A stretch of DNA of 64,000 bases. It comes from Pilasporangium apinafurcum. Taxonomy: Eukaryota > Oomycota > Peronosporomycetes > Pythiales > Pythiaceae. The translations under genes were made by a program, and so were the position numbers. Every line of letters starts with the position of its first letter. Position 1 is the stretch's first letter. Location of the stretch: contig BCKE01000025.1 in the NCBI GenBank assembly GCA_001600495.1, positions 297,054-361,053 on the forward strand, written 5' to 3'. Shown in pieces: positions 20,828 through 32,081 of this stretch. Below the pieces are notes generated by a model. It searched no databases, was not told the DNA's origin, and saw only the letters and a list, made by a program, of their open reading frames with translations.

Positions 20828-23111
20828 CCGCTGAAGATTTAAAACGCCCAGAGGAGTCAGCCTCCTGGTTGTTGGTGTTGACCGTTATATTGTCATATAG
20901 TATCAAGGCCATGAAGCGCAAAGCCGAAGACTGCAAGCTAGCTGCTGTCAGACACTTCCTGATGGTATCTCATTCACGTGAAGCGACCTGTAGAGCCCTG
21001 CATTGCTCTTAGAGGTCTCTGAGTCAGTGGATTGACAGGTATCAGCAATCGGTCAAAAATAAAAACCCAACACAGGGATATAGTCGGATGGAGTTCGAAG
21101 ACAGTCTCCCCCTCCCCGACTCCAGCCTACCGTACTACAAAACGGTCAAGACCAGCCTTGCATCTGCCCTTAAGACTTTGGAGAAGCAGTCGGTGATCAG
21201 TCGGGTAGCGGCGACGATCAACCGCATCATCATTCGATTCCTCCTGTTTCTCAGACTGTACTTGATGCACCACAAGGATACACCGCCGGTTGTGAATTCC
21301 GAGCTGGCGAACACGATGTTCAAGATGGTTTGTCAGCGAAAGGCTATAGGTAGACCGCCTTCAGTCACCACCAAAGCTCTGCGGGACAACTTGACTGCGT
21401 TCTACAAGCAGCACTTCGAGCCCCTGTTGCCGATAGAAGACCAACCGTTGTCCTACACTCATCTCAACACTGTACTCGACTACGCTTCCGTGCAAGCGGT
21501 GACCGTCTTTGAGACCAATGTCAAACAGCACTTCGTCGAGTATGTAGAGGTATATGTCAACATGGTGTGACAGAAGCACTACCTGGTAGAGCGCATCAGA
21601 ACTACTAGGATAACCAAAAGGGAGTGCAAGGCTGTGATCAGGAAGCTATGTGTCACTCTTCGGCAGCTCAAGAACGACTTGTTGAACGTCGGCTCAGAGC
21701 CTTTTCAGTCGCATCCCTTTTACCACTCATGGGTGAGGCAGCAGAAGAACCTAGTACTACCTACAAAGACCAGGTATGAGAAGGATCTGCTGTATTACGA
21801 CATGCAGTACAAGCCACAGGACTACTGATCCGGCATGCTGAGGATGACCGAGGTAATCGAGCAGCCTGGTAAGAAGCTCTGTAATTTCTGCCCTCTGAGG
21901 ACCAGCGTTATTCCAAGGCACATCACACCGGACACGACCACCCTGGTCACCCTGCTGTTCACCAATGAGAACGGTACCAAGTCCAAGCTACTGACAAAAG
22001 GAGAGCTGGTGCGCAACAAGGACGAGATATGGAAGACGTTCTTCAGGACCAAGATGAAGGTGTTCAAGGCACGTGACTACTGGTTCAACCACATGATTAG
22101 CACCGATAGGGTCGCTTGCAGCATCCTGCTGATCAGACGCGATCTGTACGGTAAGAATACCCTCCAAAAAAGAAGCTCGTAGTGGCTCGGGAGCGGTACG
22201 TAGACGACCTGACAGCGGACGAAGTGCAACAGCTGAGTAAGCGAAGTGCGGTGGGTATCGACCCCAATATAAGCGACCTGCTGTTCTGCATCGACGAGGA
22301 TGCCTCCAAGCGGTACTATTACACCCAAAACCAGCGCAGACAGGAGTCCAAGGCCAAGAAGTATGCTCAGATCATGCTGAACGACAAGAGGCATTCTTCA
22401 GTCGAGAGTCGCACGATCGTGGAGTGGGAATCGGACCTATTGGCGTATTACCGCAAGACTGTCGGTAGTAACAAGTTCAAGGCTAAGCTACTGGTGAACA
22501 ACAAGGTGACTGAGTTCTACGAGCGTAGGTTGTATCACAAGATGCGATTGAACAACTTTTACAACATACGCAAGTCCGAACAGCGGCTGGTGCAACGCTT
22601 CAAGGAGATCTTCGACACCTAGACGAGGTAGTGGTGGGCATCGGTAACTGGGAGCAGAATAAGCATCGCAAGTTCAAGGAGCCCACCAAGGGAAAGGGAT
22701 TCAGGACTCTATTGAGGAAAGTCGACTACTTGGTGTACCTCGTGGACGAGTTCAAGACCAGCTGTCAGTGCTCTCACTGCCAAGCCGAGAGTGCCAAGTG
22801 CGAGAAGTTTCGTGTCAGGTTGGACCCTAACACCAAAAAGACTGACGAAGACAGACAACTCCGACTTGTACACGGTTTATTACTGTGTCAACAGTGCCAT
22901 AGGCTGTGGAACCGAGATGTCAACTCTTCAATCAACATACCTCGCCTCACAAGGCAGGCTCTGGAGGGAAGAGAGTGACCAAAGTATCTGAGTCACCAGA
23001 CACGATTGCCACTGGCAGACAGTGCTGTTACGTCGACAACATAGAACCATAGCTTACACTGGGCTGAGATACCCGAACGTTGTTTTTTACGACATTGTAA
23101 ATCTTCAACGG
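20828..23111 (+). mobile_element. Fanzor (eukaryotic TnpB-like) transposable element, decayed, with terminal inverted repeats
   Basis: The element is bounded by 19-bp inverted repeats, CCGCTGAAGATTTAAAACG at 20828-20846 and its complement-like partner at 23093-23111 (16 of 19 match). TAAAG lies directly outside the left end (20823) and two bases outside the right end (23114), a possible target duplication. Inside is one long coding unit, described in the next entry. Fanzors are RNA-guided nucleases related to TnpB/Cas12, carried by several DNA-transposon types in eukaryotes. No separate transposase is seen, so this is probably a non-autonomous or solo Fanzor element. It lies immediately upstream of the CNB-RGS 5' exon. 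Confidence 0.75.
20911..22978 (+). pseudogene. Fanzor RNA-guided nuclease, broken
   Basis: From ATG 20911 the frame begins with a helix-turn-helix (KLAAVRHFLMVSHSREATC, then SLSQWIDRYQQS), followed by helical and wedge-like regions. From about 22180 come RuvC-type parts: GIDPNISDLLFCID (first catalytic Asp), the GIGNWEQNKH segment, YLVDEFKTSCQCSHC (rearranged Glu typical of Fanzor plus the first zinc pair), LLCQQCHRLWNRDVNSSINI (second zinc pair and last Asp). In-frame stops occur near 21010, 21568 and 21826, and the frame changes twice, near 22180 and 22625, so no full protein can be made. All catalytic positions remain recognisable, suggesting fairly recent death. GC-richer codons than flanks fit a horizontally mobile origin. 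Confidence 0.82.
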
Positions 23112-23198
23112 TGTAAAGCCAAATGTTAAAGTTGCTCAACACAATCGTCATCCTCAGTGTTCCCTTCGTGCGACCTCACCTGCAACTAGTGTTCCTGC

Positions 23199-23415
23199 AT
23201 GCGAGAACAAACTGCAAGTGCATCATTTACAAGCGATATGCTAGAGGAAGGATGGCAGCCGGTGGAGAACGATGAAAATTCAAGGAGGCAGATATGCACA
23301 TTCAACAAAGAATGTGAAGATATGATGCATTCAACTGTCAAAGGCGAGGACACCCTGAGTTGTACAATCTGAAGGTCCGAATAATGATAGGTCACACTCG
23401 ATATTTTTCGACCCT
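23199..23415 (+). pseudogene. Possible relic of pterin-4a-carbinolamine dehydratase
   Basis: A 57-residue open frame from ATG 23199 (DMLEEGWQPVENDENSRRQI) overlaps, in another frame, a segment reading GHPELYNLKVRIMIGHTR. Together these recall the PCBD family pattern GW...R.F.F and HHPEW.N...KV.I...TH. The order is right, but the middle helix is shortened and the frame changes, so this would be a broken copy. The resemblance is limited. The remaining sequence up to the channel start at 23846 contains no other gene and probably includes its promoter. Confidence 0.28.
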
Positions 23416-23845
23416 TGTCATGGCGTTGATGCAACGAATACTCGAGTGTCATACCTGTTTGAGATCTGCTAGTATCTGCGCAGTAGAAGCTTCAATGTAT
23501 CGCTTGTGTGGCTGTGTAAGTCCTTACATAGATACGTGTGTGCTATTAATATTTTTGTATGTCGTTTCATGTGGCAAGGCGCTTTTCACGTATTTTGCAT
23601 CCACAACGAAACGACTGGCTGGATTGGTTTCCATCTTTTGCTTATGAGAGTGCGACTGCATGGATCAACCATCTTGCATTGGCTAACCAGAGCGTGATAC
23701 TCGACCAAAGTTGCGCTCTCTTGTTCAGTGTTCAAGCATAAATTGAAGCGAACACAACTGGCTGTTTATTGTTTTACCTAGAAAGGAATGCAATCGTTGG
23801 CCAAATAAAGGCCAAAACAATATCAACGCCTGAAACAACTACATA

Positions 23846-26800
23846 ATGGCCCAACCCCAAGGTCAGCTGGTAGCAGTAAATGATAACCTCACGATGACTT
23901 CGGTACCTTTTGCAGCAAAACGGCGAAATGCCCAAGATCCTCTCCAAAAGGTGTGTTGTTTCTTATACGAGCTGGATCAAGATTCTGATCGATAATCGGT
24001 CAAAATTGTTAATGCGTGACCGTCGCAGGAATTTGGAGCAAAACGTGCATTCTTTGGAATGTTTTCAAAGGAAAATCTGGTTCGGAAGTGGTGTATAGCA
24101 CTATCCAGTCATAGGTATTTTGACAGGTTGATCATTCTCGCGATTGTGCTGAATTCGTTCGTGCTTGGGCTTTCGGATTTCAGTGTTGTTGATTCCAGTT
24201 TGAACCCTGCAAGCGAGGGACAGAAACTCGTGAATGGCACTCTTATACATGCTTATTCGCTTCGAAATCACATTGTTGAGCTCTCTGAAACCCCGTTCAC
24301 CACGGTTTTCACCGTAGAGTGTGTAATAAAGATTATTGCAATGGGGTTTGCCTCGAAGAAAGGGTCATATCTGCGAGATTCATGGAATAAACTGGATTTT
24401 GTGGTGGTCGTGGCTAGGTAAGTGTTGTTCGTATGCCGTGTCAAAAGGTTTGAATATCCATGTTAACAATTACAATCTGTACTAGTCTTGTGGCAATACT
24501 GCCAGGGATGCCCAATGTATCGGCAATCAGAACCATTCGCGTTTTGCGCCCACTTCGATCGCTATCTGTGATTCCAGGCATGCGAAGACTAATATCTGCG
24601 CTTCTAAAAGCATTACCAGCGCTTGGAAATGTTGTCATCCTGCAAACCTTTGTATTTATGATTTTTGGAATTCTCGGGATACAATTGTTTAGCGGCAACA
24701 TGAATCAGCGATGTCGTCTTACAGATTTTCCTGTTAAAATGCCGACTGATGCTACGGGTCAGCATTATGTATGGCCAATTCAAGAGGAATACGACAAGTA
24801 CTTGGAAAAAGTTCTTGCCAACCCAGAGGAATACAAATGCCTTGATGCGCCACTATTGGAATCTACGGACAATACAACTTCTTTTACCAAGGAAACATCA
24901 CCCTGGAATACTCCTCAAGATTGCTTTTGGCCAGTGAATACGTCAGATGTGCTGCTGTGCGCTCCAGATAGCCAGTCTGGGAATCATAAGTGCTACTTTG
25001 GGACGACATGTGGCAGTAACTACGACACTTTCGGTAATCCAAGATTTCGAAATAAGAGGTCAATGGACAATGCCATGTATGTTCTCGGCTTGAACTATGG
25101 ATTTACAAATTTTGACAACATCGGAAGAGCATTTTTCACCATTTTCCAAGCTGTGACACAAGAAGGCTGGACGCTGATTATGTATATGGTAATGGATACC
25201 TCACAGCCAATTGTGGGAGCAGTGTTCTTTGTAGTTCTCATAATATTTGCATCATTTTTCGTCATGAACCTGCTGCTGGCTGTCATTTCCGAGGAATTCA
25301 GTATTGATGATAGTGCCAGAGGACCAACTGCAGCAGAAAAAAAGGCGTTAGAACTGAAGTTGGCGGAAGCAAAACTCAAATTTCGACCCCAACTGCCTGC
25401 GTTGTACAAGATTGTATCGCACCCAGTGTTTTCCGGACTCATTATGGTGGTAATCTTTGTCAACACCGTTGTGCTTGGCCTGGATCATTACCCCATGCCC
25501 AGCCAACTTGATTCATTTATTGAAATTATCAACTTTGCGCTCTCGTGCGTTTTTACAATGGAGATGATCATGAAACTGCTTGGATTGGGATTACGTCAAT
25601 ATGCTCGCGATAAGTTTAATGTCTTTGACGCTTTTGTCGTCACGATGGGACTACTAGAAACCATTGCTTCACCACCGTCCTTTATGTCGGACAATCCCCC
25701 GAAGAAAGGAGCAGTTTCGGCTCTGCGATCTTTTCGCTTGTTTCGTGTGTTCAAATTTGCTCGGAATTGGCGCACGTTAAGGGAGCTACTGGAGATGATC
25801 ATTCGGGCAGTGGCTAGCATTGCCAATTTTGCTGTTCTTCTCTTTTTATTTATTTACATTTATGCCTTGGTGGGAGTGCAGGTAAGTACTCAAGCATATA
25901 CTATGGTATCACTATATATGGGTGCTGACATTCTCCTATTGAATATAGTTCTTTGGAAACACGATGCGTTTTGATGACGATGGGTATTCAACTCCATTTC
26001 GTAACCCAGACTTCTGGGATGGAACGGTAAGCTATTGATGTATCGATTATAGTTGCTCTTATCTCAAAGTATTGTGCATTTATATCGACAGGTGCCGCGG
26101 AACAACTTTGATACGTTACTGTGGGGTGTCATCACAGTTTTCCAGGTTATCACGGGAGAAAACTGGAACAACATCATGTACGACGGAATGCGAGGAAACG
26201 GTTTCATGGCTTGCTTGTACTTTATATCGCTCGTAAGTAAATTGTTCTTAAGTCTTACCTATCGTCAAAGTTGATCTAATAGTTCCTTGATCGTGTGGAC
26301 TGCGTTACCAGGTAGTACTCGGGGACTTCATCTTAATGAACCTTTTCTTGGCGCTACTGCTTGACAACTTTGATTCATCTGACGAAGAAGAATCGACAGA
26401 AAAACAAGAGGAGATGAAAAGGCTGGCTCAAAAGATGTCCAATATGAAGGTTTTTCCTGTCGATGATCGTAAGGAGCGGAAAGAAAAGATGGCTACCTCG
26501 TACGAAAACATGAACGGTATTGAAGCTCGCTTCGGTGGACGGCGTACAATTGCAGAACAAGATGAAGAATATGATGAGGAAGTTCAACCCGTAGACTTGG
26601 ACGACCTTACGAAGGAACTTGAACCATCGCTAGTTCTACAAACCCAGATTCATGCAGAAAGACGAAACACCAGGCCGCCAAGCATACAAGAAATACACAA
26701 TGAGAGGACATCAACATCGCCATTAAATGGTGTGAAAACTCTAAGTAATTCTTCGGGATCGACAAAATCAATACCTCCCGTTTGTGACGAAGCTGACGAA

Positions 26801-29437
26801 AATGAAAATCTGATAAAGTATCGATTTAATGTACTGCCACCAAAGGGACGAACTCTGTGCTTGCTGTCGCAGACGAATCCAATTCGACAGGCGGCATTTC
26901 GACTGATTGCACATCCGCTATTTGACATGATAATCTTGGGACTTATCGTATTATCATCCATTGCTCTGGCTGTCGACAATCCCTTGGCGAATCCTACATC
27001 AAGTTTGTCCAAGTTCCTCAAACGTATGGATTATGTGTTCACTGTGATTTTTTTGATTGAAATGGTGGCCAAAATTGTGGCACTGGGTGTAATCGCTCAT
27101 AAAGGAGCATATTTACGCAGTGCTTGGAATGTTTTGGACTGCGGAATTGTCATTTCTTCGTTGATTATGCTGGTCGCCGAATCAGCAGGTCACGGTACAA
27201 ACCTCAAGTCGTTGCGGTCCCTACGTGGGTTGCGAACATTTCGACCGCTTCGAATGATTGGTCGGCGTCCGGGTTTGAAACTCGTTGTCAACGCATTGAT
27301 TGAGGCAATTCCAGCAGTGTTAAACGTCTTATTTGTCTCCATGCTTTTCTACCTCATCTTTAGTGTTATTGCAGTGAACTATTTAAAAGGAAAGTTCTAC
27401 TCATGTCACGGGGACGAATTTGATGCGCTTTCCACAGATCAGCAAGCTTTCATTACCCATCCAGTGTCATGGAACGAGACTTCAGTTGAGCAGCAAAGCT
27501 GGTTTGTGAATTCGACATGCGTAGGCTTTACGACAGCCTCGAGTATAACATCAAAATACATCTGCCGGTGCCTAAATGCACACTGGGGACGTTATCAGGA
27601 TCAAAATTTCGACAATGTTGGTGCAGCGATGCTGGCTTTTTTTGAAATATCAACCACGGAAGGGTGGGCAGATGTGATGATCGCAGCCATTGACGCCACG
27701 GATATTGATATGCAACCTATCCGTGACAACAACGAATACTGGGCATTTTTCTTCGCTGCATTCATCATGGTTGGGAGTTTTTTTGTGGTGAATCTGTTTG
27801 TGGGTGTGATTATCGACAACTTCAATCGTATGAAATGTGCACTCGGTGGAGATTTTATGCTCACACCTGAGCAAAAGAAATGGATCGAAGCTCAAAAAGC
27901 TGCATCACGTGTTGGCCCTGTACGCATTCTAAAGCCTCCAAGACATCCATTTCGTCGGTGGCTTTTCAATGTTGTGAAAAGCCCTCGCTTCGAATGGGCA
28001 ATTATGATTTGCATTATTGTGAATACCTTGCTCATGGCAGCCCAGTATTTTGGCGAGTCGACGCTCCAGCAGTCGATTATCAATATCTTAAACGAAATCT
28101 TTGCTGCGATATTCACAATTGAAGCTGCGTGTAAAATCATTGCTTCTGGACTGGCGTACTTTGAAGACCAATGGAACCAATTCGATTTTTTTGTGGTTAT
28201 TGGGACGTTGTTGAGCATTGTCTTTGAAGCGCTTACTGGAGCTTCCGTGCGATCTTTAGCAATGCTTGTACGAGTCTTTCGCGTCACAAGAATTCTTCGT
28301 CTTGTTAAAGCTTCCAAGAGTATTCAACATATTATGCTGACATTGTACATTGCCCTACCGGGACTCAGCAACATCACATCGATCTTGTTCTTGATGATGT
28401 TCATCTATGCGACGATGGGAGTCCAACTTTTTGCTAAAGTTCAATTGACAGATAATATCGACTCGCATGCAAACTTTCAAGATTTCTGGACAGCATTTCT
28501 CTTTCTCTTGCGAGCCGCTACCGGAGAAGCCTGGGATTATTGCATGCACGACCTTGCCTCTAAACCTGAAGGCTGTGTAGAAGACCCAAGCTATGATCCA
28601 ACCATGTGCGGTTTCAACAACTTTGAAGGTTGTACGCCAATAAATGGCTGTGGCAATGTCATTGCGTTCGCGTATTTTTGTTCATTCACGTTGTTGATCA
28701 CATACGTGCTGCTGAACTTGACCATTGCTGTGATCCTGGAAAGCTTCCATCTCTCGCACGAAGACGAAGAACCGCTCTTTGAGCCCGAGCTTCTCGATGA
28801 GTTTCAACGTAAGTGGGAAACGATTGATCCAAAGGCGACGGGGTTCGTAAGCGTTGTGAAATTGGCGTATCTCGTGAACATTATTGAACCGCCGCTGGGA
28901 TTTCACGACGTCTTGAAGGATTACGATTTCATGGGCTATATTCGTAAGTTTTATTTGAGCACGCTTTGACCTGGTGTGATTGCAGACTAGTCACTGTTCT
29001 TGTGCAACTTGTAGGAGACTTGCAATTGCCCTTGTACGAAGAAGAAACAATTCAGTTTAGGGACGTATTGCTCTGCATGACGCGAGAAATGGTCAAACAG
29101 GTGGGAAACAAGGACAGAAAACAGTAATTCCTGCTCTCTTCTGGATGGATTCGAAACTAATATTCGTGCAATTATTTTTTACTAGACTGCTGTGACTGAT
29201 CCGAGCGCCATTTCTGAAATTACGACACCACAAGAAGACGAACCCAGTCGTCCACGGCTGGAGTTTTTCGCGCATCAATTTTTCGCGATTCGGCGCATCC
29301 AGCGTAATGTTGCGAAATGGCTGCACACAAAACGCGAACTGGAGAAACAGTACTTGGAAGAATACAAAAGCAAAATCAAGAAACCCAGCGGTCGTCCGAA
29401 AAAAGTGCGCGACGCGCGCGTATACACCATAGGATAA
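23846..29437 (+). CDS. Four-domain voltage-gated calcium channel (EEEE filter)
   Basis: Eight exons: 23846-23950, 24029-24417, 24486-25881, 25949-26026, 26092-26232, 26312-28943, 29015-29100, 29186-29437. All are in phase, giving about 1,692 residues. Four repeats of six membrane segments are present. S4 sensors carry regular Arg/Lys: IRTIRVLRPLRSL, LRSFRLFRVFKFAR, LRGLRTFRPLRMI, VRVFRVTRILRLVK. Pore filters are TQEGW (E391), TGENW (E679), TTEGW (E1153), TGEAW (E1442). A ring of four glutamates means Ca2+ selectivity rather than Na+ (DEKA). It acts in the plasma or flagellar membrane and is predicted to control calcium entry in zoospores or hyphae. The I-II and II-III linkers are charged, and an IQ-like helix (IRRIQRNVAKWLHTKR) near the C-terminus may bind calmodulin. 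Confidence 0.93.
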
Positions 29438-29772
29438 TTTAACACGAACACAACTAGAACAGCAGCACTTGTAGATAGATGAAGCTAAACACACACAACA
29501 CAGCATCCAAACAAAAATACTGCTAACACGCTATGGATTTATATCTGTCCATGCCACCATCACTGAACATGCTGCACTCTATTCTTGTTTGTCTACTATA
29601 ACGTTGCTGCCTCTCCCCTTGTCTCAGCTGTCTGCAAGTAATATCTGTTTTGCTCTACCGTCGGCTTCCACGCGAACGATTGGCATCGCGTCTACTCTCG
29701 TTCCGCGACTCTATAATAGTAAAGGATTATTAACAATAGCTAAGAGAGTTGCAGCGCCATTCTATATAAGAA

Positions 29773-30330
29773 CTAGAGTATGGACATACCGTTCCTGAAC
29801 GCCCAATCGACATGGATTCGACTGCCGAGGATCTCTTCGCCGTCCATGCGCTCCATGGCATCTTTGGCAGCGTTAAAATCTTCAAATTCGATCATGGCGT
29901 ATCCTTTAACGAACCCTGTTTGTCGATCCAAGTTCATATGCAGGTTCTTCACCGGCGCATCCTCGCTAAAGGCATCTAATATATCCTCTTCCTGCGCTTC
30001 TTCATGCACACCACTCACAAACAAAATCCACCCTTCAACGGATTTCAGGGCATTCGTGTGGTCACGATCGTCATCGCGTGGGCTGCGTAACTTTTCAAAC
30101 ACGCCACTCTCATCCGGATACCGTTCAGCGTCCATTGCAGCTGAGCCTTTGCCTCGTCCTTTTACGACGCGCCGCCCTGACGCAGATGTCGTCGCCCTGT
30201 TGCCACTACTACCACCACTGCCGCCACGCGAGCGACCACTACGGCTCTCCTGTCTGCGCTGTGGTTTGACGTCTTCATCCTCATCCATGGCCATTGCTGT
30301 ATCGCTTTCGTAATCTACTTCGTCCGCCAT
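29773..30330 (-). CDS. RBM8A: RBM8A/Y14, exon-junction-complex RNA-binding protein
   Basis: 185 residues from ATG 30330. An upstream in-frame ATG at 30477 is rejected because conservation starts at MADEVDYESD. The N-terminal region is acidic, then RS/RG-rich (SGRSRGGSGGSSGN). The RRM (about 95-175) follows Y14 almost residue for residue: SVEGWILFVSGVHEEAQEED, LHMNLDRQTGFVKGYAMIEF, IHVDWAF. Y14 pairs with Mago in the EJC deposited on spliced mRNA, consistent with this intron-bearing genome. At the 3' end AACG|GTATGT looks like a donor, so a short C-terminal exon could replace the last residues (GMSIL). The downstream 29438-29772 spacer between it and the channel has nothing else. Confidence 0.9.
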   Translation of the reverse strand: MADEVDYESDTAMAMDEDEDVKPQRRQESRSGRSRGGSGGSSGNRATTSASGRRVVKGRGKGSAAMDAERYPDESGVFEKLRSPRDDDRDHTNALKSVEGWILFVSGVHEEAQEEDILDAFSEDAPVKNLHMNLDRQTGFVKGYAMIEFEDFNAAKDAMERMDGEEILGSRIHVDWAFRNGMSIL

Positions 30331-30763
30331 GATCACCCAACTACCTACGTGCGTTTGTTGCCTTTGACCTCTTCGTTCTGTTGATCGCTTGCTTTTCTGG
30401 CAGGCAAGAGGATTGTCCACTAAGTACGCACGTAAAGTACGATCACTAATATCAGTTCTATGGATAAAAGATAACATATTTCATGAATCATTTGATCCGT
30501 GGCTTTATTCAACGTGTACAAGAATAAAAAAACAAGGAAAACACACACAAATGAAAGCCTGCATGGTCTGCTTGGATTTTGAGTTCTTGGCTTGGCACAT
30601 GCATGTTAGTGGACCAGATGTATGTGTGAATACGCACATGGGGGATTGCAATTTAGGAATTGGTTGGAATTTGGCGCTTGCTAAAAGTCGTGCCACGCGA
30701 TGATATTGTTTCCATGGCTACTTCTCGCAGATAGGGACCCTTTTGCTGCACACCTCACGCACG
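30331..30763. promoter_or_regulatory. Upstream region of RBM8A; no other gene
   Basis: This 433-bp minus-strand spacer contains the probable RBM8A promoter and the downstream region of the BED-RraA gene. Short open frames are without recognisable content. Confidence 0.4.
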
Positions 30764-31759
30764 TCAGACGTTCTTGGAGCGAAAGCGTTGAAACGAGCGC
30801 TGCAGCGGCTCACCTTGTTGGACGGCGTCAGCGATCTTGTTATCCTGCTCCTCGATCAGTTCAGCCTTGATAGCGACATCATTGGCACGCTCTGCTGGGA
30901 TTACGATCACACCATTGATATCACCGCGAATGATATCTGCATTGCGTACTACACACCCTGCCACGACGATGGGACAGCCCACATCCACCACAGTGGTGGC
31001 ACCGCGCTGACCGTGGACCGATGTACCCCGTGAAAACGCTGGAAAACCCATGGACGCGAGCTCTTGTACGTCGCGCACACGGCCATCGGTAACCACACCT
31101 GCGACGCTTCTCGCCTTGGACGCCGTGGCCAGTAACCCGCCAAAGACCGCCGACGTGCAGCCCTCAGGAGCACTGATCACAATCACTTGGCCCATCTCGG
31201 CCGTATCCACGTAATTGAATGGCAACTTTTTCACCGCCGGTCCATTTGCAGGCATGATCTTGACTGTAAGTGCGGGACCACAAATGTTCATTGCCAAGGG
31301 GCTCTCGTAGCCACGCACCAAATCGACATCAACCAGGTGACCCTGGATCTTCATCTGTGCGAGTGCGTCAGCTATGGCACACGTCGAGAGCTTGGCAAGT
31401 CGCAATAGCAGATCCGTATCAAGCGAGATCTCTGTATCTAACATACCAGTGATCAGATGGTCTGCCTTCTTCAGTCCTTGTAAAACATGTGGATTCGGGG
31501 TCGCATATGCACCTGGTGGACCCGGAACGGCGCCAAGTGACGCTGCCGTGGCAGCCATACTTGCTGCGACAGCGCCAGTGCGTTGGTTACTCTGAAAGGT
31601 TGGACTGCATCCAGTTTGCTTGAGATGCTCCGCGAGTCGCGTAGCATTAGAGGCATATTGCTTTTGGCATTTCTTGCACTCGTAGCGGACGAGGCCTTTG
31701 CCATCGAGGGGATCCAACCGCGTGAAGTAGTCGTAGACGTTACTCGGTTTGCGACCCAT
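30764..31759 (-). CDS. BED zinc finger fused to RraA-like aldolase-fold domain
   Basis: Single exon, 331 residues. The N-terminus (1-60) is a BED-type finger like those of hAT transposases: YECKKCQKQYASNATRLAEH then KQTGC, with C28, C31, H45 and C51 as ligands. After an Ala/Pro-rich linker, residues 105-325 are a full RraA-like fold: STCAIADALAQM, GPALTVKIMP, GQVIVISAPEGCTSAVFGGL, GVVTDGRVRDVQEL, RGDINGVIVIP. The family includes 4-hydroxy-4-methyl-2-oxoglutarate (HMG/CHA) aldolases and RNase E inhibitors. The Asp/Arg of DGRVRD are catalytic in the aldolases. Whether the enzyme is active or the fold serves as a sensor for a DNA-binding protein is unknown. Same strand as the next BED fusion, 322 bp away. 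Confidence 0.85.
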   Translation of the reverse strand: MGRKPSNVYDYFTRLDPLDGKGLVRYECKKCQKQYASNATRLAEHLKQTGCSPTFQSNQRTGAVAASMAATAASLGAVPGPPGAYATPNPHVLQGLKKADHLITGMLDTEISLDTDLLLRLAKLSTCAIADALAQMKIQGHLVDVDLVRGYESPLAMNICGPALTVKIMPANGPAVKKLPFNYVDTAEMGQVIVISAPEGCTSAVFGGLLATASKARSVAGVVTDGRVRDVQELASMGFPAFSRGTSVHGQRGATTVVDVGCPIVVAGCVVRNADIIRGDINGVIVIPAERANDVAIKAELIEEQDNKIADAVQQGEPLQRSFQRFRSKNV

Positions 31760-32081
31760 GACAGTGCGAGGTAATTTTTTCCCTTTTTCTTCTCGGCGGG
31801 TTTTCTTTCTTTTCTAACGAGGAAAACTTCGCTTTGTTCGTGAGAACAAAAAATGCGGCGCGAGGGCGGCGGCGAAGGATGGACGTGGAGAGAGGGGAGG
31901 AAAGTGGGAGGGGAGAATTTTCACGAAAGAGAGAAAGGAGGTTTTTTACTTTAGGTCTGTGGTTTGTAAAGAAACTCGTAGGTAAAATAAATACAAATTT
32001 TCAGAAAACTCCAGCGAAAAATTTCGTAAACGTATTTTATTGGCGGAAAAGAAACTCGAGAAGCTATTGGTGGAAAGTAAT
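31760..32081. promoter_or_regulatory. Spacer upstream of the BED-RraA gene
   Basis: A 322-bp purine-rich spacer between the two BED-fusion genes, which lie on the same strand. It probably carries the BED-RraA promoter. No gene is seen. Confidence 0.4.
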
